From contig AJFK01001066.1 in NCBI GenBank assembly GCA_000467715.1, forward strand, positions 82,121-146,120: DNA of 64,000 nucleotides, given 5' to 3'. Position 1 is the stretch's first letter. Each line of letters starts with the position of its first letter. Of this stretch, positions 56,196-64,000 are shown piece by piece. The notes under the pieces are model-generated. The model was given only the letters and a program-made list of their open reading frames with translations. It was not told where the DNA came from and made no database searches. The DNA is from Hysterium pulicare CBS 123377. Taxonomy: Eukaryota; Ascomycota; Dothideomycetes; Hysteriales; Hysteriaceae. A program made the translations under genes and the position numbers.

Positions 56196-57611
56196 TTATC
56201 CGTCAGATCCATTCCATGCTTCCGACGACGAATAAGCTCCTGTCCAGTCCGTAAGCGGATTCTTGTCCGTCTTTCTTAAAACGTACTCATGAATCTTGTC
56301 CAGCGGAGAATTGACGAAGTTATGGAGGCCCTCAGCAAACTCACCGCCAGATCCTCCAAAGATTCGGATCTGCTTTAACTTTCTCAATTGGCGCAGAATA
56401 TCGATTGCAACTACCCACTTTCCATCAAGCAAACATAGATTGGTCAAGCTGAGGTCCACTAAAGTGCCATCAACTCTGGCCACCAGCTTCTGAATATCCT
56501 CTGTTGTAGATGAGATATACCCCAGCACAAGTTTTCGTATTTGCGTTGAGAGTGATGTTAGTGGCAGTGCGTTCGGAAGAGTACCGTAAGATTCGCCGCT
56601 CCAGGCATCAGCAGATATTTCGACCAGACATGGCGACTCAAAAAACACCTTCGAGAAAGGATAGACAGTGGACTCCCCTTCGAAATCAAGAAGATATTCG
56701 GTCGGCCCCAACCCGTGACAACTAAGCCTCCGAGCTTGTGATAGAACCGTTGTAATAGACCGGCGTTGCAATTGCGGCAGTATAACGGGATCCCTTTCAT
56801 GCCCCATGGGTATGATGATACGAAAAGTGGAAGGTCGGACCGATGTCCAAGCCAGATGTTCAAATAGAACCGGAATCAACTGAGGGACAATGTTCACGGT
56901 GTCTGGCTCGGATCCCGTCGCCCAGTCGATTTTGCGCAAGAAGAACGCCACTAGTGTTTCAGCGGAGAGGTCCTCGGGATCATCAATGGTCCATCCATTA
57001 AAGTCGTATTCCACATTGATTGTTTGTACACGCTGCAGCTTTTGAAGTCCGTTACAGATACGTTTGATGTGTTCATTGCCTTCCGTGACCAACTGTTGTT
57101 CTTTCAAGAGTTCGCCGTATTGAGCCTGCAATTCCACGACCATCTTTTGCCACTTCGTGCTTTTCTCGTCATCTGCATCATACTCCTCAAAGCCGACAGC
57201 TTCCCAGTCTTCGGCTATTTTGAGAAAGAGGTCGTCCCGGGTTTCATCTTCTTGGTTGAAAAATTCCTCCGTGACACTGCACCGAAGGTCTCTGGCGCCG
57301 TTCCTGGCAAATAGTACGAGGTCATCCGCTAGAGTCCTGCTGTAGGACCACGTATTTATGGAAACTTCAGTAATACTCTTGCTGAAGATTGTGTGTTGGC
57401 ATAGCTCCTCGAAATGTGAAAGGGATTTTGGCGTAATGGCAACAGAAGCTCGGGTTTGAAAGAGAGGAATGGCGATTGCGGAACATCTTTTCGACACCAA
57501 ACATAGAGCCTTGATGTCTTTTGACACCCAGTTTGGATCTTCCAGGAAGCCGAAACAGTGGTGCAGAATCTCGTTCGGAAGGTCCTGGAGATTGAGACCT
57601 TGTGAAGCCAT
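56196..57611 (-). CDS. F-box protein
   Basis: A single exon of 471 aa. An N-terminal F-box is clear: NLQDLPNEILHHCFGFLED followed by IKALCLVSKRCSAIAIPLF. The remainder is a leucine-rich helical region without strict LRR periodicity, ending DKIHEYVLRKTDKNPLTDW. F-box proteins bring substrates to SCF ubiquitin ligases through Skp1; the target is unknown. It is a paralogue of the disrupted gene just upstream (58375-59760): both share the F-box, a segment HFxxxCQHxxFSxSI, the EGxxHxxRIC region and the YVLRKTxxNPL end. The pair lies in tandem on the same strand. Confidence 0.82.
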   Translation of the reverse strand: MASQGLNLQDLPNEILHHCFGFLEDPNWVSKDIKALCLVSKRCSAIAIPLFQTRASVAITPKSLSHFEELCQHTIFSKSITEVSINTWSYSRTLADDLVLFARNGARDLRCSVTEEFFNQEDETRDDLFLKIAEDWEAVGFEEYDADDEKSTKWQKMVVELQAQYGELLKEQQLVTEGNEHIKRICNGLQKLQRVQTINVEYDFNGWTIDDPEDLSAETLVAFFLRKIDWATGSEPDTVNIVPQLIPVLFEHLAWTSVRPSTFRIIIPMGHERDPVILPQLQRRSITTVLSQARRLSCHGLGPTEYLLDFEGESTVYPFSKVFFESPCLVEISADAWSGESYGTLPNALPLTSLSTQIRKLVLGYISSTTEDIQKLVARVDGTLVDLSLTNLCLLDGKWVVAIDILRQLRKLKQIRIFGGSGGEFAEGLHNFVNSPLDKIHEYVLRKTDKNPLTDWTGAYSSSEAWNGSDG

Positions 57612-58374
57612 GGCGAGGCGTCACAGACCGTTGGAAGTGGAAGGCCGAGTCAACGGATTACCGCTTCAGTAATGAAAAGGCGAGTCGTGAAGTGAGGACA
57701 TTGGGAGGATTTTTGGGCACCTCGAGAGTGGTGATGTTCGTCAGATGTAAGTTGGGTGTGGTGGTGAAGGTCAGAAAAAACTTAGTGTTCCTGCCAGACG
57801 TGTCGTTGCAATACGTCACGCCAAGAAACGTGTCCACGCGGTGTCACATGACTGTAGGATTGTTGGCGGTGGGACTGAGGCAGTACTTTTATCAGTAATG
57901 TCTAGTAAGAAATCACTTGTAATCCTGTCATTTTGCATCTTGAGGTGTAGTATGGGTGGTGCGATGCTTACTCGCATTTAGCAATTAGCGAGCTTATCTC
58001 AAGATTTCCTTAGCATACCTAAACAAATATATTGCACATCACGGTAACTCAAATATGGGAAATGTTGTATTGAATATTCACTATTCATCACTACGTCAAA
58101 AGCAGGGCCTTTGACCACTTCCTTGGTTGAAATGTAGCATGAGTAGACATGAGATGTCACAGTTTGAATCGCAATAAAGTCCGTGAGCCTGCAAATGTAA
58201 TTTCTTCCTGTGAAGAAACATGATGATAGAAAGTTCGGGGCATAAAGCTTGTAGATAGAAACCCATTGGAAACAACTCCATCACGAGCAAAGCACCACCG
58301 ACATAAGTAACCAGTTTGTTTAGGTGACGAGGGAAGAATCAGAGAATGGAAGACAGGACGCTCGACGGTCGTTA
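57612..58374. other. Intergenic between tandem F-box paralogues
   Basis: A 763-bp gap holding the 3' flank of the disrupted paralogue and the promoter of the intact one. No further gene seen. Confidence 0.45.
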
Positions 58375-59760
58375 TCACTTTGTCACAAACTCTTTAAGCG
58401 GATTCACAGATGTCTTCCTCAACACATAATCGATAACTGTGACTTCGGGACCTCGAGAAAAGCCAAATACATTGAAGAACTCGCCGCCCCTTAATTTGTT
58501 CACATCGACGTGTTTGAGGTTCTCCAATTGACGTAGAAGATCTAACACCGTCCACCACTCCCCTGTAATCAAAGTCGCATTACTTATTGTAAAGTATTCG
58601 AGGCTGTGCTGAACCGTAAGTACCAGCTTCCGAATGTCTTCCAGGGTAAATGCAACCTGGACGAGCACAATATTGGCAAGGTATGTTGAGAGGGACCTCC
58701 AATCGATATAATGAGAGAGAATGGCAGGGTGATCTCCATACTTAAGTGGAAAATCTTCCATGACAAGATCCAGTCTGTTCAATTTCGGCGAACCAAAATA
58801 ACTTCTCGTGAAGGAACAGAGGAACAATAAATGGTTGCGGTGCCAGTTAGAATCCTTCCATCCTAAATTTTCGAAAGTAAGGTCGACAGTTTGAGATAAT
58901 ACTGTCCGAATAGCCGTGTGTTGGGCTTGCGAGACATCGAAACAGCGAAAGTCTACTGGCGGTCGCACCTTGATAGCGAATGAAGTGGGCCTGACGGAGG
59001 TTTTTGCTAAAGCCTGAAACAGACCTTTAAGGGTCTGGATAGTGAGAGGGCTCGATAATGTCTCTCTCAGCACTGCGAACCTATGCAACGACTCTAACAT
59101 AACATCCTCGTAATCCACTTCTTCTCGGACTTGGCGAAACATCGAAAAACTGGCTTCGTAGGGATTCTCATTGTCGATGGTGATGGCTTTTATACTTCCC
59201 AGCTTTTCGATTCCAGCACAGATGCGATAGACATGCTATCTACCTTCCATGCACCTCAATTGATCTTGATACAACTGGCGATACTTTGCGTGTACCTTAC
59301 TGAGCCATTTCTGATTGTCCGTACTTGTTGTTTCGTGGTATCCCTTGACTGCAACCTCATCCCAATCATGAATAACGTGGCGGAAGAAGGCGAGCCTCGA
59401 TTCACGGTCACGACCGTGTATGAGAGTGTTGAATGATGCACGGAGAAATCTTGCGCCAGATCGTGCAAAAGATTGAATGAGTTCTGCCATCTCCTTATCG
59501 TAGCATGACACATCAACGTTGACATGTCTGATGCTTCGACTAAAAACTGGATGTTGGCATATCTTCCTGAAGTGTGCTAGGGAGTTAGACCCGATCCTGA
59601 CGCTTGCGGAGGTGAAGAGAAAAGGAGAGCTCAAAGTATTGGAACGTCTTGACACGAGTCGTAAGGCTTGGATGGCAGGTTTCATATCTTCGATCTGGTG
59701 GAAACATTCGATCAAGATTTCGTTCGGAAGATCCTCCAAGTTCACCTTACGTGAGGACAT
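58375..59760 (-). pseudogene. F-box paralogue with one in-frame TAG
   Basis: The frame from the ATG at 59760 (MSSRKVNLEDLPNEILIECF) to the stop at 58375 is continuous except for one TAG at 59236-59238. On either side the sequence remains homologous to the neighbouring F-box protein: LRCMEGR, stop, HVYRICAGIEKL lines up with TEGNEHIKRICNGLQKL, so the paralogue has Glu where the TAG is. The C-terminal half (GGEFFNVFGF ... VTVIDYVLRKTSVNPLKEF) is intact. No good intron removes only the stop: a GTAGAT donor lies next to it but no acceptor keeps the frame and the conserved residues. Most likely a recent nonsense mutation; read-through or a truncated F-box-only product remain possible. Confidence 0.75.
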
Positions 59761-61152
59761 GATAAGAGAGGAAGGTATGCTGAAAAGTTCTTTGACCAGC
59801 CGACAAACCGATTTGCGACTCAGTCTGCTGTTGGAGCATTGCCGACTTACAATGCTCCTTAATGGTGAGTATGTCCTTGCAGATGAAGTTTTGGTGGAGG
59901 TAAGTATTGCCGACGGCTTGTGAAAGGAGGGCAAGAAGAATGACGTCACCGACGCGACCTCACCACGAAACCACCTGGGTCAGTCTGAACTTTTCACTTG
60001 CTTTTACTCATGCTTCAACGGCGTATACTTGAAAACAGATTTACAATGGTGTTAGATGAAACTGTATCTTCCAAGAGTCAAGCCATGTAATGGGGAGTTC
60101 GTCATATCTTCCGCACCTCATTCTTCCATCGTTCACCCTCTTAGACTCAGTTGCCCTTCGCTCCCACTATTTCCACATGTATTTCCGGGACTTCGGAGGG
60201 AACAAACGCAAGTATAGTGACCTTCACGACGGACAAAGTTCAGATGTTTCTTTATTCGGCCTACCTTTAACATGCCAAAGTGGGCGCAATGACGATGAGA
60301 TATGTACCAATCTCAGTCTCTTGGGGTTAGAAATTGGAAGAATTTGAGGTCAGGTAGGTTGAGATGGAGCAACCTCACTCCAACATAACGTCCTGTGATT
60401 GTACAAGGTTCACCATCGATCGATCACTAGTGCTCTTATATGTTCTTGGCGATGCAATGGCCCTGAAACGAAGAAGAGGAACGAAGGTGAACGATGCAAA
60501 AGTTTGGCAAATGTCCAGGTTGTAGAGAAGAAGTATGCAACATTGGGCAAACTTTTTGAAAGGGTAAGAGATTCCCAAAATTACCTGAGTAAAGAGTCCC
60601 ACGGACTCCACACGTGTGTCTCCACAACACCTCATATTTTTGCTTCCTTCGTTGCTTTTTGAAGCGCCAACATAGCCAGATTACATGCAAACATCCCAAC
60701 GTGAAATAGGGCCCTTTCCGATAACCCCTCTCAAAGATCCATCACCATTTTTCCGAGCTCCGAAGGTTTGTGGGCTAGGGAAAGGAAGAGGCTGAAACGA
60801 GAAAACAAAAGGCAAGTGGGAAAGGCAAGTGTGAAGAAGAAATGTGAAGGGAAAGTGGGAAGTAAAACAGTTCCAACAGCGGGAACTGTTGGAACTGTGG
60901 GAGAGTTCCGAATAGTTACTTACGTTAAACAAGACCCGGTCATCCAACTCCAAGTGAACAAACAAGCTTGAAAAGCCCATGGTCAGAAAAATATCCGTTC
61001 CAATTGGACCGCTTCCTGGTTAGAAGTTGAAAGTAACGTCGTTTTGTCGTCTGAGTAATGTCGTCTCTTCGTCCGGTAAAACAAAAAGCCCCGATACTGA
61101 AACGTCTGGCCACGATCCTCCCGCGATTGTCCCATTGCTGCAGAAGAATGTC
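59761..61152. other. Intergenic interval
   Basis: A 1.39-kb gap between F-box genes on the same strand. Short frames show no domains. A perfect inverted repeat CAGTTCCaacagcGGAACTG is at about 60869-60890 and may form a hairpin. Confidence 0.45.
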
Positions 61153-62634
61153 CTAGGAAAATAAATCGTACCACACAACGAGAGGTTCATGTCGGAGGAA
61201 AACTTGGAACCCGGCGTCGCTGAGTTTCTCGCTATATTCTGACCATCGGTTTGGAGGATGCTCGTCGTAGCCAAGATCGATGCGCTTCAAGCATGGTATA
61301 AACTCTTTGTTTACAACCAGAGCATCCAAGAAATGATAAACCCACTCGTCGACATACAGAATTTTGAGGTACTCGAGAGTTGGTGGAAGTGTCGTGAGAG
61401 GAAACGACTCGCTGGTATTTTCTTGTTCTGGATTGGGGCAAACCAAGAGCTGCCGAGGGATAATCAGGTTGCGAAGATTCTTGAATTGTTCGAGTGTGGC
61501 TATCGGTATGAAATTGTGCCCTCCCTTGCGATTATCGAGCTCCAAGGTGTCGAGCATGTGGTATACAGGGCTCATGGCATCGATCAAGTCGGAGTAAGAC
61601 AAATAGTAGCGAACTCTGTTTGTAATAGGTGGCCGTAGATCTGGTTGAGTCTTGAGTCCCACTCTCAGTAGCTCGGCTTGATTTGCACGCCTCCAATTGA
61701 AGCGGAGCTGCAAACGTGGAAGGGACGGAAAGGCTGCCAGAAGTTGTCGTAAATCGCAGTGGAAGATGCCGTCCTTCTGCAAGTTGGAGAGGTAAGATTC
61801 GATTCTCAGGTCGGTTAGATTCGGTAAATGAATGTTGCCGATACTGCTCGTGAAGAAGTTCAAACCAGTCGACCAACCACTGGTCATATTCTGCACCCGT
61901 ATCTCAAGAACACTCAGAGATGCAAAGTCGAATCCAGGGACCCAGAATGAGCCGGAGAACATGACCAAATGTTTGAGTTTGTGAAGATCCAGCAACCTCA
62001 GATAGTCTTCATGTTCCGGCAGAATGTGGGCAATTGATTGAAAAAGATCTTTGCTGGAATCAAGTCGGATAAGATTCGGTGATAGAGCTAGCAAAAGCGC
62101 AAAGAAAGCTGGGTTGACATCCTCCTTGATCCAGTCCTTCCACATGTCTTCCTCATCTAACTTCAGCTCCTCTATCATTTGCGAAAGCATGTTCGCATTC
62201 TCGCCATCCCAGGGCCACATACCCTTGAAGGAGGGCACATCAACACAGTGGACTTTGTCGCGAAGATCTGGGCGATCGATGAGGAGGCGTAAAAACATGA
62301 CGGTCTCGTAGTGTAGACAGATTTCGTCCAAAGTGAAACACGGAAAGCGAACCAGAGTCTCCTGGGCGATCCTTCCAAGCCGCTTGCAGACCAATGCGAG
62401 GCTGATCAGATCAGTGCCCCAACGTCCATAACGCACACGACGCGGAGCTTGAGGACTGCAATTAGGTAGGAAAGCCGCAACCTTGAGCAATAGCTCATCC
62501 GGGAGACGGAGGAGGGATGATTGCTGAGTGGGCGCCATTTTGTGGTCCTTCCGGCGTCGTCGGCGCAGAAAGCGCGCATACAGTTTATCCATCGGAAAGG
62601 TATCGAAAAGGAATGGTAAGTGAAAGGAACACAT
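61153..62634 (-). CDS. F-box/leucine-rich region protein
   Basis: A single exon of up to 493 aa. Three ATGs are possible starts (62634; MDKLYARFLRRRRRK; MAPTQQSSLLRLPDELL). The F-box-like segment is SLLRLPDELLLKVAAFLPN with DLISLALVCKRLGRIAQETL. The rest is rich in Leu with irregular repeats (LHKLKHLVMFSGS, LPNLTDLRIESYL, LEQFKNLRNLIIP, LPPTLEYLKILYV), as in F-box/LRR proteins. It is not closely related to the tandem F-box pair. Likely an SCF substrate adaptor; target unknown. Confidence 0.72.
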   Translation of the reverse strand: MCSFHLPFLFDTFPMDKLYARFLRRRRRKDHKMAPTQQSSLLRLPDELLLKVAAFLPNCSPQAPRRVRYGRWGTDLISLALVCKRLGRIAQETLVRFPCFTLDEICLHYETVMFLRLLIDRPDLRDKVHCVDVPSFKGMWPWDGENANMLSQMIEELKLDEEDMWKDWIKEDVNPAFFALLLALSPNLIRLDSSKDLFQSIAHILPEHEDYLRLLDLHKLKHLVMFSGSFWVPGFDFASLSVLEIRVQNMTSGWSTGLNFFTSSIGNIHLPNLTDLRIESYLSNLQKDGIFHCDLRQLLAAFPSLPRLQLRFNWRRANQAELLRVGLKTQPDLRPPITNRVRYYLSYSDLIDAMSPVYHMLDTLELDNRKGGHNFIPIATLEQFKNLRNLIIPRQLLVCPNPEQENTSESFPLTTLPPTLEYLKILYVDEWVYHFLDALVVNKEFIPCLKRIDLGYDEHPPNRWSEYSEKLSDAGFQVFLRHEPLVVWYDLFS

Positions 62635-62822
62635 CGACGAGGCAGGTGAGCAGCTGAGGTAAAAGCCGGGTTAACTTCGGAAGATAGACTTGGCGGTGAA
62701 AGATTTCACGTGCTCACGGTTGCGCTTTTAAGTGAGGAGAAAGTTTCACTCCGGGGTAGATACCTCACTTGAAATTCCAAGTACTCACTGGATTCAAAAA
62801 TGGACCTCCACGAAAACGCAAT

Positions 62823-64000
62823 CTAAACCTTCTCAAAAACCTCCTTCTCCGACTTTGCACTCGCACTATCCCTCCCTTCATCAAAGACTTCAATCGCAAC
62901 CCCCTCGATCTCAATAGTGTCCTCCCTCCTGATCCCACCACCCGTATAACTAATCTCATCCCGACTTCCCATACCATCCGCATTCTGATCAAGCCCCTTA
63001 GTACCCGCGCTCTTCCTCGACGTCTTCATCTTGATACCATTCAGCCTAGACGAGCCTTCACTACGCTTACTCCTCATGAATCCTCGCCAACCAAAGAGTT
63101 TCTGCAACAATGGCCACCAGCACATTAGATTGGCGACCATGACGCTTGTGCTTGTTTCTCGGACATGCCAGACCATGTATACATTTCCTCCTTCGGTGAA
63201 GTTATAGTATTTGTTCAGCACACTCGCTAGCACTACGAATACGCCCAGGCCAAAGATCCCGCCAAGGACTGCTTTCTTTGCCGGTGGGATACGGGCTTTG
63301 AGAATCAGAGGGATGGGGATACAAAGCAGGAGAAGATCGGAGGAGATGTTGAAGAATGTTTGGATGATGCAGTAGGTGTGATAGGTGGCGCACTGGGGGT
63401 TTGAAGGTGGCATCGCCCAGTATTGAGGGAAGGGACGGCAGAGAATAAAGAAGTAGGGGATTTCGATTGCGAGGAGGGAGAGTGCGGTGTAGACGGCAAC
63501 AACTTGGACGAAAAGGTGTTCAGTGGTGCGCTTGCTGGGACAGAGTTAGTGGTTCAGGTATGAGGGGGTGGAAGGACAGTCAATGGGCTTACGTTAGGTT
63601 GTAACTACATATGAGATTAGTTTAGGTTTATTGGGATGCAATAAAATGACGAAGGGAGATGATGAGAATAGTTGGTGATGATTCTAGCGGAGCTCATGAT
63701 GCGAATGACTTACTACAACGTCAACAGGCACGCCTTCACACCCCACAACGTGATCAGATAGCATTGGTTCAACCCTACAACAATCTTACTCCCGTAGATG
63801 CGGTTCGCCACCTCTTGCGCATCTCCCAGCACCGCCGCCAGTTGGGATGAATCTATTTCATTCGTGCCATGTCTCGCAGATATCTGGAGAAGAACTAGCA
63901 GTGTAGTGTAGCATATCTGGAAAGACGTCAGTCAGGATCATGAGGTCTTGCATTCCTAGATCTTATAAAAAAGGCTGCGTCCGCCCGGGGAAAGAGCTTT
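62823..64000 (-). CDS. Rhodopsin-domain integral membrane protein (SAT4/PTH11-like), 5' end beyond window
   Basis: Minus-strand exons seen are 63714..63916, a 12-nt exon at 63593..63604, and 62823..63534; the 5' part lies beyond 64000. The splices give CLLTLYYNLTKRTTEHLF in one frame; the 12-nt exon supplies most of YYNLT. Hydrophobic helices: QCYLITLWGVKACLLTLY, QVVAVYTALSLLAIEIPYFF, IIQTFFNISSDLLLLCIPIP and AVLGGIFGLGVFVVLASVL. The loop CRPFPQYWAMPPSNPQC has the paired Cys usual in this family. The C-terminal tail is polar and cytosolic. Such proteins are seven-helix membrane proteins, some acting as surface receptors in plant pathogens; ligand unknown. Confidence 0.75.

Noticed and set aside
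1-64000. tRNA genes, CRISPR arrays, insertion sequences or viral copies
   Set aside because: A visual scan for B-box-like GGTTCGA words, regular spaced repeats, transposase or reverse-transcriptase motifs found none that hold up. A covariance-model search was not possible here.

Overview
The window is nuclear DNA of a filamentous ascomycete (Pezizomycotina). Genes are on both strands and are interrupted by short GT-AG introns, mostly 45-110 nt and often with a CTAAC-like branch site. The families present are typical of these moulds: a NIMA kinase, HET-domain proteins, a New1-type ABC-F factor, a BglE-type membrane beta-glucosidase, mitochondrial methylcitrate-cycle enzymes and a SAT4/PTH11-like rhodopsin-domain membrane protein. 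The species and class cannot be fixed from the sequence alone. I saw no prokaryotic operon, CRISPR array, intact transposon, rRNA or tRNA.

Layout. 0-6.8 kb: the 3' end of a WDR59/Mtc5-like GATOR2 (SEA complex) gene, an ankyrin-BTB protein and a NIMA kinase. 6.8-18.2 kb: gene-sparse, with a MARVEL-domain protein carrying a Gln/Tyr/Pro tail, a secreted astacin-like zinc protease and a membrane-anchored RGS protein. 18.8-32 kb: metabolic genes, namely two short-chain dehydrogenases, an Msc7-type aldehyde dehydrogenase with a 7-nt exon, a stand-alone glutamine-synthetase-fold enzyme, a dienelactone hydrolase and a sugar transporter. 32-45 kb: two HET-domain genes flanking a secreted multi-module cysteine-rich protein and the New1-type gene. 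45-53 kb: a type II membrane GH3 beta-glucosidase and a head-to-head pair for methylcitrate synthase and 2-methylisocitrate lyase. 53-64 kb: an acidic hypothetical protein, three F-box-type genes (one with an internal stop) and a partial rhodopsin-domain membrane protein with a 12-nt exon.

How genes may work together. The divergent synthase/lyase pair forms two of the three dedicated steps of the mitochondrial methylcitrate cycle, which removes propionyl-CoA; the shared 578-bp promoter suggests co-regulation. HET and F-box genes are fast-evolving accessory families, and that is where disrupted reading frames appear.

Most interesting signals. (1) The cysteine-rich gene has five 8-Cys modules, then an in-frame TAA, then a perfect sixth module in the same frame with its own stop; its linkers carry Kex2-like sites. 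(2) A degenerate ~55-64 bp minisatellite at 19.9-20.24 kb in which most copies keep a small hairpin although the stem letters change. (3) A paired-gene arrangement for the methylcitrate cycle. (4) Very small exons. (5) An astacin-type protease with an altered Met-turn. Exon coordinates below were derived by hand from splice signals, frame and family conservation; no search or alignment program was run.
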